Made by a program: the position numbers and the translations under genes. Shown one piece after another: positions 34,288-46,020 of a DNA stretch of 64,000 nucleotides. How positions within the stretch are numbered: the stretch's first letter is position 1; each line of letters opens with the position of its first letter. The notes beneath the pieces were generated by a model. That model was given only the letters and a program-made list of their open reading frames with translations, was not told the origin of the DNA and searched no databases. The stretch is from Rosa chinensis (Eukaryota; Streptophyta; Magnoliopsida; Rosales; Rosaceae), in NCBI RefSeq assembly GCF_002994745.2, contig NC_037091.1:5387501-5451500 (forward strand). The letters are read 5' to 3'.

Positions 34288-34714
34288 AGATGGCGTATGC
34301 TTTCATATAATTAATAATATATGAGAATAACTGTACGAAAAAATGAATTGTTTCATCAATAACAAAAAAAAATTAAGGCTTAATGGCTGAAATTGTCCAC
34401 AATTTCTTCCTCTATTGTCAAGTTACACACCAACTTATCAATTTTACCTCATAACATACTGATTTTTTAAAAGTTTACAAATTTACACATTTTCGTTAAC
34501 TTTCGTCAAGTTTCACTAGTTAGTGTTCTCAAGGGTTTAGGCTTAATGTCCCCCCCCTTGTATTCGACAATTTCATTAATCAAGGCTTGAGGGCAGCCGC
34601 ACCAGCCCTTTATTCAAAAAAAAAATAAAATAAAAAAAATTAGCTAATTTGCTACATTTTCATCATATTAATTTGTCCGTTTCTTTGTCCAAACATGGAT
34701 TAATATTGAAAATC

Positions 34715-34903
34715 TAAGGTAGCAAACGGCTAATTTTGAAAATTTAGGGATGTAAGTTGGTTAATCTTGAAAGCTTAGTGTAGCAAATTTGATGGAAGAG
34801 TAACAAATTGGCTAAAAAAAAACCTAGAGTAGCAAATTGGCTAATTTTGACAACCTAAGATAGCAAATTGATTGAAATAAAACCTAATGTAGCAAATTTA
34901 CAA
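34715..34903. repeat. Degenerate ~38-bp repeats
   Basis: Five or so loose copies of a unit with GTAGCAAATTGGCTAATTTTG and AACCTA. Together with 34290-34710 this is the AT-rich 3' flank of the OMT gene; no gene was seen. A short stretch at 34535-34625 ending in A's may be a retroposon tail. Confidence 0.5.
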
Positions 34904-34914
34904 TAGGATGAAAC

Positions 34915-36306
34915 TTTTTTTTTTTTTTTTTTATCAAGAAGAAACTTCATTAATAATGAACTGGATACAATGAGTTTTGACAACATCTCATACACAGAAA
35001 TGACCACTGGACTTCACATTGAAACTCCAAAATGACTGGCTGACGGAGCCAAAAAAGGTCCTGACTCAACTACAGACTTAAAACTTGCACAACAATTAAA
35101 AGGCAAAGACAATATGTGCAGGAGCAGTGAATCCTTGACACAGAACTTTGTCAACACTAACTCGCCACCCAGAGTCCTCCTGACCTGCCTTTGATCGACC
35201 AAGTCTACACTCGTTGTGACTTCGAACCCGACCAAAATGAAATGCTGGACCGTCAGACCTCAGACTAAGTTAAACATAATACCATTGCCATCCTAATGTC
35301 AACACCGTCAATCCACAAATGCTCCAAATCGCCATCACCTCTGACCCTCAATCAGACAGGAACAACCTACTAGAAGGCCAAGGATAATTGTTTATGCCAA
35401 TATGCCACTGCCAGACATTTTCGCCACCACTGCTGACCCAAATCCAGAACAGGAACGACCTCTAGACCGTCGAAGAGAGGATTGTCTATGCCAAAAATCG
35501 CAGTGCACCCGACCCAACAACTAATACTTAAAACAAAACCTTGATAGCGACTTATTGTTGAAAAACAAAAGAAAAGAAACCAAACCCTAAAAACTAGTAA
35601 TAACTGCCCACCAACAAGGGCCCAACAAACATGCACCTCGGCCCAACCCCCCTTCGTCCCAGCAAGGGGCATCCATGTTGTGGGCCGCCACACCCCCTTT
35701 CTTCCCAACACCCTGCATCGAGCAGCCATGGCTGGAAACGGACCACCGCCGCCGCCTGCATCAGACTCCCACCTGAGTTGGAGCACCGCTTGTAGTAATT
35801 CCTTGCCAGCAACGGACCACCCTTTGCAATAGATTGCCATCCCCTGCCTCGGATCAGCCCCGCCTGCATCAGACCACCACCTGCCTAGGGTCGCCGCCGC
35901 CTGCGTGCTCCCAATCAGCCTGTCAAACAACAATGCTCGACACGTTGTCCTCCCCAAATTGGAATTGGGAAAACTCACATCTCCAATCCAGAACAGATCA
36001 GCCTTCCACCACCATCCCCGTCCAAACCTACTGCCATACGCCTCCACCGATCTCGCCTCCTCAGCCCATCTGCCTGCGAACCACAACCTCATCCAGCCAT
36101 AACTGAAACACAGCCATCTGGCAGCTGCGACCCCTCCTACCTCCTGACACCAATCCCCTCGATCGAGAGCGAAACCACCCCGATCCTGGGAACCCCATTC
36201 AATCAACAACAAATCCCGTCCGACGATGGCGTACATGGACGCGCCATCGGACGGAGACTGGACAATAATTTTGAAACCCTTGTCCGAGAGAGAATAGAGA
36301 CTCCAC
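34915..36306 (-). mobile_element. Poly(A) non-LTR retroposon with 11-bp duplication
   Basis: The minus-strand element ends in a poly(A) tail (the T tract at 34915-34931) preceded by CATTAATAATGAAC on the plus strand, a common plant LINE-like 3' end. The 11-mer TAGGATGAAAC is identical at 34904-34914 and 36307-36317. At 1.39 kb without reverse transcriptase it must rely on a LINE. It contains a 288-codon minus frame (36236-35370), Trp- and Gly-rich and not recognised; its length may reflect GC-rich composition rather than a real protein. Confidence 0.8.
35370..36236 (-). CDS. 288-codon frame in the retroposon, unknown
   Basis: The start codon follows closely after the retroposon's 5' end, and the frame covers most of the body. 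The composition (many Trp, Gly, Arg and Cys) is unlike a typical folded protein. I see no zinc knuckle, endonuclease or reverse-transcriptase motif. It may be a chance frame; listed because it is the longest ORF in the element. Confidence 0.2.
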   Translation of the reverse strand: MYAIVGRDLLLIEWGSQDRGGFALDRGDWCQEVGGVAAARWLCFSYGWMRLWFAGRWAEEARSVEAYGSRFGRGWWWKADLFWIGDVSFPNSNLGRTTCRALLFDRLIGSTQAAATLGRWWSDAGGADPRQGMAIYCKGWSVAGKELLQAVLQLRWESDAGGGGGPFPAMAARCRVLGRKGVWRPTTWMPLAGTKGGWAEVHVCWALVGGQLLLVFRVWFLFFCFSTISRYQGFVLSISCWVGCTAIFGIDNPLFDGLEVVPVLDLGQQWWRKCLAVAYWHKQLSLAF

Positions 36307-36346
36307 TAGGATGAAACCTTAGGTAACAATTTGATAATTATGTCTT

Positions 36347-36590
36347 TTTTTGTTTTCTTTTGTCAATAATGAAAATTCATTAAAGCCCACATAGTGGAGA
36401 ACAACTACAAGACCCAACAGAAAATAAAACAAACTGACCCAACAAAAAACCCAAATCAGAGCGAACCCTACAATGGACGACGACAATAAGACTTTACTGA
36501 AGCAGCTGCCACCAAGCTCCGCCCACAATCCCGCTGTCACCAAGGAAAACTTGCTTCAATGGCCAAACTCCGGCCCAAAACCAACAAATA
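36347..36590 (-). mobile_element. 5'-truncated poly(A) retroposon
   Basis: Near 36347 a T-rich tract, then TGTCAATAATGAAAATTCATTAAAG, mirrors the 3' end of the element at 34915 on the same strand. The body is only ~240 bp. No duplication was identified. The following 36600-36980 holds nothing recognisable. Confidence 0.45.
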
Positions 36591-37007
36591 TATAAGAGCG
36601 TATGATAGGGCTTGTTCATCATCATTTTTAGGTCACACTTTAAGGATTATCATGAACATTTCAGTGTTTAATTCAAATTATATATGTTTATTTGTTTAGT
36701 AATGTATAGTGAGATGACTACACAACCTTCGATTTGATTAATCTTTTGCAGATTGCAGCGGCATATAAACAAAACAATTCCACTCATGAGACCACGTACG
36801 TCCTGAGGAAAAGGGGAAAATCGATAATATATATGTATGTCAAAAAGAATGTATCTTGATGACTTACTACGTACCAGTTTGCTAGAATGAGTTGGGAATA
36901 TTGTTAAAAGTATGGTTAAAAATAAGTTGATGCCTAGCTAACTAGTTCTATCAAGTCTCTTAAAACAAACCACCTGCTTATGAAGATCTTATCTTGTATC
37001 ATCTTCA

Positions 37008-37115
37008 ACTACTGCAAGTGGCCTAGTGGTTCTTGCCTAGTTGGGTGTGCTCCCCAACATAGGTTCGAACCTCGAAGCTGTCAAAGTGGCCAGGCACTGT
37101 GCTACAATGCACATT
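37008..37115 (+). mobile_element. tRNA-like SINE
   Basis: Contains an A-box-like TGGCCTAGTGGTTCTTGC and, ~35 bp on, a B-box-like GGTTCGAACCTCG, the tRNA-derived head of a plant SINE. The tail is not a clear A or T tract and no duplication was found, so ends are approximate. It is not a functional tRNA, as no cloverleaf or anticodon arm was evident. Confidence 0.6.
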
Positions 37116-37182
37116 TGAAGCATTTTTATCATATATGTCCTAATTTATGTAATATATACTATTTTGAATGCTCATGTGGTAA

Positions 37183-37410
37183 CTAAGAAAAAGTCATCAT
37201 TATGGTAAATAAAGTCCTCATTAGAGAATACATCGGTACTCGTAATTAGATAGATAGTATGTTAATATTTCTCATACATGTCATATCTCATGTAATATTT
37301 ATCACTTTGAGAACTCATATTATCATTGCAGTAACTCATGTAGTGACCAGGAAAAAATCCTTGTTAAAGGTAAATAAGGTCCTTAGGAGAGTAAAGTAGG
37401 TTCTCGTTTG
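37183..37410 (+). repeat. Degenerate direct repeat
   Basis: 37183-37245 and 37349-37410 share a run of words including GGTAAATAA(A/G)GTCCT and TTCTCGT or TACTCGT. Otherwise AT-rich intergenic sequence with no gene seen. Confidence 0.45.
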
Positions 37411-37494
37411 AATATATTAATAGTAATTCTATTTCAAAATTTGGTGAAGTCTAGTGACTCAATTTATAATAGTAAAGGTAATTCAATCATAGAT

Positions 37495-38030
37495 ATATAT
37501 ACAGAGTCCTTCTAGCGAGGGATATTTTGCTTTTGCCATTTAAGGTATTGTTTAATAAACCCACTTTTTGATCACATATCCACATCTTAACCGTTCAATT
37601 TTTAGGTCTATATGAGTAGATCACCTCTGCAGATTTTCAGCCAAATTGATAATCATCAAGGCATTCATAACAGGGATCTACAATTATAAAACATGAACTG
37701 TTCAGGTTGGACAGATTCGGTTCGTCCATTGATTTAATCTAGTTCGATACCTTAACAATTATCAATTTGACTGAAAATTTACAGAAGTGATCTATACATT
37801 AGGATCTAAAAACTAAATGATCGAGATGTCAAAAAGTTGATCCCTCAAGGTATCCCTTAAAATTGGTAGAAAAAAAGGGATCCCTTGGAAGGGCCATATA
37901 TATATAGTTACAGAAGTGATCTATACATTAGGATCTAAAAACTAAATGATCGAGATGTCGAAAAGTTGGTCCCTCAAGGTATCCCTTAAAATTGGTAAAA
38001 AAGGGGATCCCTTGGAAGGGCTATATATAT
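37495..38030. mobile_element. Palindromic MITE with partial tandem duplication
   Basis: Inverted halves (37505-37690 against 37700-37900) share GTTCAATTTTTAGNTC, GATCACCTCTGCAGATTTTC and complements. The right-hand ~115 bp (37790-37905) is repeated directly at 37907-38022. TA-rich tracts bound both sides. Related to 38042-38415 and 43000-43378. Confidence 0.6.
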
Positions 38031-38041
38031 ATATATATATA

Positions 38042-38415
38042 GCGAGGCCTCGCTCTGAAATTAAAGTGCGCTTTTAGGGTTTATGGCCACTTTTCGGTCG
38101 CATATCCACATGTTGACCGTTCAGTTTTTAGGCACTAATATATAGATCATCTCTGCAAAATTTTAGCCAAATTGATGGTCGTTAAGGCATTGATAACTGC
38201 TTTACACCTAGTACGGTTCAGGTTGGACAGATTCAGTTCGTCCATTGGTTTAAGCGAGTTAGATACCTTAAAGATCATCAATTTGGCTGAGATTTTGCAG
38301 AGATGATCTATACATTAGTACCTAAAAACTAAGCAGTCGAGATGTGGATATGAGACCGAAAAATGACCATAAACTCTAACCTCGCACTTTAATTTCATAG
38401 CGAGGCCTCGCTCTG
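38042..38415. mobile_element. Palindromic MITE flanked by (TA)n
   Basis: Almost the entire ~374 bp is an inverted repeat. Ends read GCGAGGCCTCGCTCTGAAATT on the left and the complementary ATAGCGAGGCCTCGCTCTGG on the right; each end is itself a short palindrome (GCGAGGCCTCGC). A (TA)n tract precedes it and TA-rich sequence follows. Similar in layout to rice Micron elements, which target TA repeats (family link is inference). Confidence 0.75.
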
Positions 38416-38672
38416 GATAAATATTATATATATCTATACTATTATTAAGAGAAGAGACTTTGTTAGCCAAAATTGAAAATTTTGACAGATTTAACCCTGA
38501 AAGATTAAAAAACTTTGAGAATAAATTAAATCAGCAGGATAAATAAGACAATTATAAAATAGATTTTTATTAAGAAAATTAAAAAGAAATGATTCCACAA
38601 CCCCCATTTTTCTCTCCCACTATTTTCTCTCAGCAATAACTACCAGTGAATTTATTTCTTCTGCAATGACTA

Positions 38673-41600
38673 TGTAGACCCCCGTACTCTTACTTATTTA
38701 TTTTAATTTATCGTATAATGTATGAAATTACGTATTCGTATGGTACACAAGTATTCGAGCTTAGGTTAAGACTTTGAGGCCATTTTTAAGAGATTAAGAA
38801 ATTAGAGAAAATCCAATTTGGGTCTAGGAAACTATTTTTAAAGTATCGAGGCTTAGGACAAGTCCGGAAAATTTTTCCGAAAGGATTCGGTGAAGTATCG
38901 GAGAAATAAGGATGTTTGAAGAGGTAATTTTCGGAGTGGGCTTAAGGAAAATTAAGAGGAAAATGAAATAGGAGCAGCGCAAGCCCATTGGCCCAAAAGG
39001 AGGGGCAGATTCGACTTTTCACAATTAAATTTGGGAGAGGTATTTAAGGAACACATTCTCCAAACCCTAGCCTCAACCCACCTCATTTTTCATTTCAGCT
39101 TTCTCTCTCTACCCGAGAGCTTCTCTCTCCTCATCCTCGCCGGAAATCGCCGCTGTCGCCGGAACCCGGATTTCAACCAAAATTTCCAGATTTTCTCCTC
39201 TTCCTCCCCTGTTTTCATTTCTCCAACCAAAATCATGAAATTTAGCCATTGAATCCACCAAAAACCTAGAACCTGAAGCTAAATTGGGGCTTTTTGTGAT
39301 TTCTTCTTTCCAAGCTCAAATCAAGGTAATATCCCTCCTAATCTAGCCTCTATTCATCCGATCTACACCTATTTCTTCCTAAATCTGAGTTTTTGATTTT
39401 GATTTGTGATTTTGTTTGCATGAACCCGATTTCTCCTTAAACCATGAAGCTAGGCTATGGGTTTGGCAAGGATTTTTGGTAAGGATCTACCCATGCAACC
39501 TTGTTTTCGAGTTTTTTGGTTGAGATGTTGATGTTGGACGGATTTGTAGGTGAAAAAGGCCAAGGAGAAGGAATAGGCCGTGATTTTTGAAGAAGAAAGG
39601 GTAAGGAATGGGTTTTGGACAAACCCTAGAATTTTTGGAATTTATTTGGTTGATTTTGATTATGTTGAGCTATTGTTGATGTTGGAAAAATTGTGAAAAA
39701 TAGAGATTTGAGGATGGTTTAATTAGTAGGATTTTATTAGCATAATTTTCAAAGTGTTGGAATTTTGTTGTGGAAGATTTGGTGATTGTTGTTGTGTAGT
39801 TTTGGCCAAAAGAAAAAGAAAAGGAAGAAGAAAAGAAATGGATTTGTTTTTGGAAGAAAAGGAAAATAAAGAAAATGGTAAAAGTTGGATTAAATGAGTT
39901 TTACTGTGGTAAAGTGGTAAAAAGAGAAGAAGGTGAAAGTAAAGGGTAAATTCGGCAAAAAGGAGGTAAAAGGTAAAAGTGAAAGTGTGGAGGTAAAAGT
40001 CATGGTAAAAGTGAAAAGATGAAAAAGGAGAAGAAAATGGGTAAAAGTAAAAGTAAAACTTTATTTATAATTATTTACTTATTTATTTTTAATAAATAAG
40101 AATTATTTACTTATTTATTTTTAATAAATAATAAATAATGGTAAATAAAGGAATACTTGGTCAAAAGTCAAAAGTCAAAAGTCAAAAGTCAAAAGTCAAA
40201 AGTCAAAAGTCAACTCAGAGAGTTGACCAGGGTTGACCGACCTCGTAAAACATGAGGATCGACTCGACTTTGGTCGCTCGGATTGGTGAAAGTTTAGCGG
40301 AGCGATAAGGACGTTTTCCTTTTTAAGAAAGAAGTAGTTTCCCAAATTGGTAAAGGGTGAAAGAAATAATTAATGGCCTCATTGAAATAAAAAGGATTTA
40401 TTGTGCGCGGTTACTTAAAGTTGATCATAATATTTACCTGGATAATTACTTACAAACTAAGTAATGGTTTAGGAAACACGATCGCTAAGGAAGCTTAAGC
40501 GGAAAGCATCAGAGTGTGGAGTACACCAGCATTTTCCAGGTAGGGTGAGCTGTCCCTTCCTTGTTAGAGGCTTTTCGATATATGTGGAATGCTCTAGTAT
40601 AATATTATGTTGCCTGCAACTATGTTTTTGGTTGTTCATTAGTCGATGCCTCGTGATACTAGTGTTTTCATACCTAATAATTGTTGATTGCGAAAACCGA
40701 GGCTAAACTTGCATGTCGAGATACTATACCCTTTGTATGTTTGTGCTTGTGAACTGAAAGTGAATGGGACCTAGACGCGTAGATTCCTAGGGATCCCACG
40801 GTGTCGATAACCGTAAACCTCCGGAGGGGACTGTGCTCTTATGTTTGTCGAGGAAAGGTGAGTACAGACAGTGAACCAGTCATAGGAGACTCAGAGCCAG
40901 GAAATGGACACTTTCACTACTTGTAGCCATAAAGACTATAGAGTAGTTGGCCGGTTCTCGAAGGATGACGAACCCGGTCGGTCACTGATTTATTTTAGTT
41001 TAGCCGGCAGGTAAGTATCTCGGAGCTCCAAGTTGTGTGAAGCATGCTGCATATGATTTCTTGAAACGAAACAACTATGATTGTTTTTGCTTGCATTTGT
41101 TTACTGGATTTTACAAATGCGCGCAACCTATATTTCAGTAGCTATGTTTTACTTATAGTTTTCAAACCTAACTAAGGTTGGGTCGGCCCCTATTAGGCTA
41201 GCGAGGACGAAATGCTCACCCCTACATTTCAGGTTACAACGAGGTCATTCCGGACGATTTAGATTAGAAGTGGGTCGTTGGACGAGTTCATGTGTTGCTG
41301 TTCTTGTTGTTTGAAGTGCTTCCCTTTTGGTATTCCATCGATTTACTCGTTTTTCATTCCATGTTGAACTCTGTGAGGTTCGCCTACCTGGGAGCGCGCC
41401 TCACCCCTTTGTTTTATTGTTGTTGTTGAACTTTCTTTTCATTTCGGTTATGATGTAAGCCCTAAGGCGCCATAGTGCACTTGCCCACTTTATTTTTAAG
41501 CATTTCCGGACTTGTTATTTTGAGTGTTGGGTTGTGATTTAAAGTCCTTTCTTAAAAGTTTTTCTTGGTCTCCTATTTTCTAAAAAAAAAAAAATTTGCA

Positions 41601-41715
41601 TTTTCAAAAAGGCCTTGTAGTATTAAGTTGGTAGGTCTACGGTATGTCTACGACGTATCGAGCTCCTATTGGCTTAATATTACGGCGCTGTGGTATACCC
41701 ATTCGGGTCGCCACA
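38673..41715 (+). mobile_element. 3.0 kb solo LTR with GACTA duplication
   Basis: Begins TGTAGACCCCCGTACTC and ends GGGTCGCCACA, flanked by identical GACTA at 38668-38672 and 41716-41720. No second LTR or internal region follows, so it is a solo LTR of a large Ty3/gypsy family, probably Del/Tekay-like (inference). It contains an AAAAGTC heptamer repeat at 40152-40212 and a duplicated ~35 bp AT-rich segment at 40065-40135. ORFs such as 39031-39252 are short and unrecognised. Confidence 0.85.
40150..40214 (+). repeat. AAAAGTC heptamer tandem repeat
   Basis: About eight perfect or near-perfect heptamers inside the solo LTR, ending in GTCAACTC. Confidence 0.9.
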
Positions 41716-41789
41716 GACTACCCAACTTTAAAAAAAAAAAAAAAATTAGTACACATGCAAAGCAAGTGATTGCAGACTAGTATATATAT

Positions 41790-42945
41790 AAAGGAGCCTG
41801 GGCGTCGCCTAGGGACTGCGCGCTCACTCTCCGCCCGGCTTTTAGGCTAGGTGATCCCAAAAGTTGATTGGAGCTTTGGCGGGGTCTAGGCGGGCATTGT
41901 GGGCACCTAGGCGGTCTGGTCGGTTTGGGCGTTGGGCGTCAATATCGTCTTCCTCACTTCCGAATAAAACCCAAAACTCTAAACCACATCGCTGTCTACT
42001 CTCGAAACTCATAACTCCCGAGCTATGGTCGGCGAGTCGCCATATCTCCAAATGCACATCTCTAACTCCGTCTCTCTCTCTCAATCTCTCCTCGATCGTC
42101 GACGGTCTCCGTTTCTCTCTCCACTGCTCCAATCGCTCTTTTGTCTACTGCCTTACGAAGTTATGATGAATTAATGAGTTGATGATTCATGGATTAATAA
42201 TTGATGACTGTTGGATTGATAGATTGATGAATTGATGAATTGATGATTGTTGGATAATTAGATACTAAAAATTGCTGGTTTGATTTTAGAACAGTGCTTG
42301 GATTGATGGGTTGATGAATTGTTGAATAACCTGTAATTGATGATTGTTTAAGAGTTTATTCAATAATAGGCATGAATGATTTCAGCGTTCCTTCCTGCAA
42401 TTCTTTTCCTTTCTTAATTGAGTTAATTCTGATATGCCTAATGCAATTGTTCATAGTTTTCCAGTTTTATTCTTTTCGTTATGTTTTTAGTATTTACAAT
42501 ATGCCTTGCTTTAGTAGTTGGTATGCTCTGCACTCGATGTTGCTCCAGCTTCAATGGAGTGTTAGATGCAGTAGATTCATGCACCCAGAGTAATAGTCTG
42601 GGTGCCCAATTGCTTAAAGATTTTTCCTACATCATCTATGAGTTGGTTGAATGGTTTGCAACAGCTTGCAGTTGTTTATTTCTAACTTATAGGCTTGCAA
42701 GTGTCTTTTTATTTTATTTCTAGCTTCGTAGTACTCTATGTTACATTATATCAGGAACATTTTATCTCAATTTTGAGTAATTTTGATTATTTTCAACCAA
42801 TTTCACTACTTTATATATCCTTGTTTATATAATTATATGCTATAAAATAAATTATAAAATAAAAAAATACAAACCGCCTAGTCCTCTATGCGCTAATCCT
42901 CTGGTCACCGCCCGGCTAGTGCCCATCGATTTTTAGAACCTTATA
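41790..42945. mobile_element. Possible non-autonomous hAT-type element
   Basis: The left end has GCCTGGGCGTCGCCTAGG and CGCCCGGC. The right end has CCGCCTAGTCC, CGCCCGGCTAG and TTTTTAGAACCTTAT, a style seen in plant hAT-derived MITEs rich in CGCCTAGG. A GC-rich block (41850-42130) with divergent short ORFs may be captured sequence; 42160-42350 is a loose TTGATGAAT repeat. At 42579-42606 hairpin arms GCACCCAGA and TCTGGGTGC recur as in 22306-22335. Boundaries are uncertain. Confidence 0.4.
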
Positions 42946-42953
42946 TGTATGTA

Positions 42954-42989
<36 letters not shown>

Positions 42990-42999
42990 CATATTTTAT

Positions 43000-43378
43000 C
43001 TAGAGCGGAGTTCCGCTTTGAAATTAAAGTGTGAACTTCGAGTTTTTGGTCGCTTTTCGATCGCATATCCACATCTCGACCGTTCAGTTTTTAGCTACTA
43101 GTGTAGAGATCATCTCTGCAAATTTTCAGCCAAATTGATGATCGTTAAGGTATCTGTCACTAAAACCAATCGATGGACTGAATCTGTCAACCTGAACCGT
43201 ACTAGCTTTAAGGAAGTAATCAATGCCTTAACGATCATCAATTTGGTTGAAAATTTGCAGAGATGATCTATACACTAGTACCTAAAAACTGAATGGTCGA
43301 GATGTAGATATGCGACCTAATAGTGACCCAAAAGTCGAAGTTCAATCCGTAATTTCAAAGCGAACCTCAGCTCTGGAT
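43000..43378. mobile_element. Palindromic MITE flanked by (TA)n
   Basis: Inverted halves of ~180 bp with ends AGAGCGGAGTTCCGCTTTGAA and, on the other side, TTTCAAAGCGAACCTCAGCTCT. It shares GCATATCCACAT, GACCGTTCAGTTTTTAG and GATCATCTCTGCAAA with the element at 38042. A (GT)n(TA)n tract precedes (42953-42988) and (TA)n follows (43381-43399). Confidence 0.75.
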
Positions 43379-43399
43379 AGGATATATATATATATATAT

Positions 43400-43744
43400 C
43401 GTAGTGGGTGGTCTCGGATGAGGTTTCGCCTCGATTAGTGTTACTCTCAGGGTTGTTGTTCGATTTGGGGATTCGAACTTTAATCACTTTGTGATTCGTA
43501 GACTGATTTGAGATCATTGGTGATTTGGTGCTTCTAAAGGTGATTTGGACTAGTTGTTGGTGTGAGTATTAGTTCGGTTCTGTATAGAAGACGCAGCGGG
43601 ATTCTGAGGTGAGTAATCTCACAATGTTCATTTACGAACGAAGTTACCTTTGTCGTTTTGAGAGTTATTGATTTGACTGCAAACTATAGTTGGTATTAGT
43701 GGCATTCCTGAGTGAATGACCACGTATATATATATTTACGTGAA

Positions 43745-43789
<45 letters not shown>

Positions 43790-45125
43790 GGTGAGTTCAT
43801 TCTCGTTTTGTGATGTGACTTTTCGGAAAACAATTATGGTGGGAAATGGTATTTCTATTGTTTTGAAAAGTGTTTGAGGATTTGGGGAGTTGCAGGTTAT
43901 GATTTCTCCTTTTGGGTTGGGTAACATTTTCAGGTCCGGTATGACCATTTTAAATGTTTTAATCTGACGACCGGTGGTCTGAGGATTTGAGAGTCACAGG
44001 TTGTGATTTCTCCGTTTGATTTGATTTAACATTTTGGGTCCAGTGCGACTCGTTTGATGTTTTGATCTGAGGGTCAGGTTGGCCTAGGGATCCGGGGTTG
44101 CAGGTTGCATCCTCATGACAATGTTATATCGTAATTCATAAGGTTGAACACTGGCCGGGTGACAGGTTACGATTCAGTTAGAGCTCTAGTCTGTCTGCCA
44201 TCGTACCTCATGGATCTAAGTAAGTTACTTACGACTCCTGTGTACATATTTTGTCCAGGTTGGACCAAATAATCATATTCTATTTATTAGGTTAACGATA
44301 GATATGATTGATATGTGTTGATATTTTGTCCAGGTTTGACCGAGATTCCATATTCGATTTGTTAGGTTTACAATTGATATGATTTGATGTGTGATTGATG
44401 TTTTGTCCAGGTTGGACCGATTTGATATTTTGTCCAGGTTGGACCGATTTGATGTTTTGTTCAGGTTGGACCGATTTGATGTTTTGTCCAGGTTGGACCG
44501 AAATGTTTTGTTGTGAGTTGACTTTTAATTATCCAGGTTGGATCGATTTATCATATTCGATTTGTTAGGTTAACGATTTATATGATTTTGTCACGGTGTG
44601 ACTTGCGTTGTTTCTTTTGGGAAAAGAATATTGTTGTGGGAAGCATGGTATGTTTTCCTCGTTTTTGGCGTGCGTTGTGTGGTGTTTTGTTTTGAGTTAC
44701 TCATACGGGCTTGCTAAAGCTTAACGGGTTTGTTGTGTGACAACCCGGTGCACAATTCAAACGGTGTAGGGGTTAATTCTGCAGGTCAGGGAAATCGTGG
44801 CTGAATCTGAGGTAGCGTGCTAGTAGCTTAACAGTAGGAAGCCATTTTTGTGACTTTACCGTTATTAAGACTTCTGCTTGTAGTGAGCTCTGAGGAGCAT
44901 TTACGTTTTATTTTGTTGTTGACAATTTAATTCGTAAGCTTATGTAATATATGACTCTGTGGAGCGGGTCAATATTGATATAGTGGGTTCAGGGCATCAG
45001 TATATACTTGGTTTAAAGGGAAAAAGATTTTCAGGTATTTTGTATTGATGGCTGAACGATCACGCATGTATAATTATGGGATTATATATCGATTTTTATT
45101 TATATTAAAAATCAGGGGCGTGACA
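43400..45125 (+). mobile_element. 5'-truncated LTR, same family as 19017-21630
   Basis: The left part resembles 20335-20450 (GATTTGGGGATTCGAACTTTA), and the last ~430 bp nearly matches 21207-21630, ending GGGGCGTGACA. The middle differs, with a 27-bp repeat instead of the 45-bp one. Its 5' portion is missing at the (TA)n tract. (TA)n and (GT)n tracts at 43725-43788 are internal. Confidence 0.7.
44268..44545 (+). repeat. 27-bp tandem repeat in the LTR
   Basis: Around six copies of GATGTTTTGTCCAGGTTGGACC-containing units, the central four strictly spaced. Each includes the small palindrome GTCCA-GGT-TGGAC. Confidence 0.85.
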
Positions 45126-45327
45126 ATTTCATTAGCTACAAGAATGTTATCTGTAATTAACCTACCTGGAATGAAACCACTCTGGAATGGTGATATCAAA
45201 GCAGGCAACAGAAGCTTCAATCTGTTAGCAATAGCTTTTGAGCACAATTTATAAATCACGTTGCATAAAGCTATGGGTCTAAGATCAGACATATGCTCCG
45301 GATTACTCACCTTAAGGATTAGACAAA
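45126..45327 (-). pseudogene. LINE (L1-type) reverse transcriptase fragment
   Basis: On the minus strand the frame reads ICLI- or VCLILKVSNPEHMSDLRPIA, ALCNVIYKLCSKAIANRLK and FIPGRLITDNILVANEI, conserved plant L1-type reverse transcriptase motifs (finger region to the GR-TDN block). It is cut on the plus-strand left by the LTR end at 45125 and on the right by the CACTA terminus at 45328. Only ~65 residues remain, so it is inactive. Confidence 0.85.
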
Positions 45328-45344
45328 CACTACTAAAAACAATT

Positions 45345-45780
45345 GCTTTTGCGACAGCAAATTGAGCCTTTTGCCACAGCAATGTTAGCGTTGCAATAGG
45401 TGGCGTCACAAGATCCATTTGCGACGGTAAAATTTTGTTGCAAAAGGTAATTGCGACGGTATTGTCCCACCGTCGCTTCAGTTATTGTTTTGCGACGGCA
45501 ATTTGCTACACAGGCTTTCGTCACAAAATCTGCATCAGGGTAGTCCATGTGGAGGTATTTTCGACGGCATCATTGCCGTCGCAATGTGTATATTTTCAAA
45601 ATAACCGCCAAACCTTGCCGCCAAATTTGTTGCTACGGTTAGGTTGTCATCGCAAATATATTTATAATTTTTATATTAAATTTTTTTAACAAATAGATAA
45701 AACTATATAATTTTATACCAATTGCGACGCTGGTATCGCCGTCACAAACGCTAATTTTTTTATTATTATTATTTAGCCTA
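45345..45780. repeat. CACTA subterminal repeats
   Basis: About a dozen copies of a TTGCGACGGC-like word in both directions, e.g. near 45348, 45418, 45448, 45490, 45553, 45570 and 45721. Known CACTA elements use such motifs to bind their regulatory transposase. Confidence 0.8.
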
Positions 45781-46020
45781 TTTCCACAAAATTAAACAAA
45801 TAAATAATAATAATAACTCAGCCATTAAAAATCTGCATATATCAAATCAAATAGGAAATTAACATTAATTCATGAGAAGTATACTTAAACATATCCATTG
45901 ATTCATCCTACCATATCCAAATACAAATACTAAAATCAAAATAAATGTGTTGTCATTTTCAAGTATTGAACAATATTATAAGCACTCTTAAACTAAAACA
46001 CCAATCACAAGTGCATCATT

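Larger units (their letters stand above)
38433..41780 (+). mobile_element. Non-autonomous Helitron split by a solo LTR
   Basis: The 5' end TCTATACTATTATTAAGAGA follows an A. The 3' end is a hairpin (CACATGC and GCAAGTG arms, 41752-41768) then CTAG followed by T, matching Helitron termini and A/T target preference. Without the inserted LTR and one GACTA copy the Helitron is only ~300 bp and has no Rep-helicase. Confidence 0.7.

Noticed and set aside
35594..36106. Plus-strand ORFs across the retroposon
   Set aside because: GC-rich shadows of the minus-strand element; no domain.
37008..37115. tRNA gene
   Set aside because: B box present, but no convincing acceptor or anticodon stem; read as a SINE.
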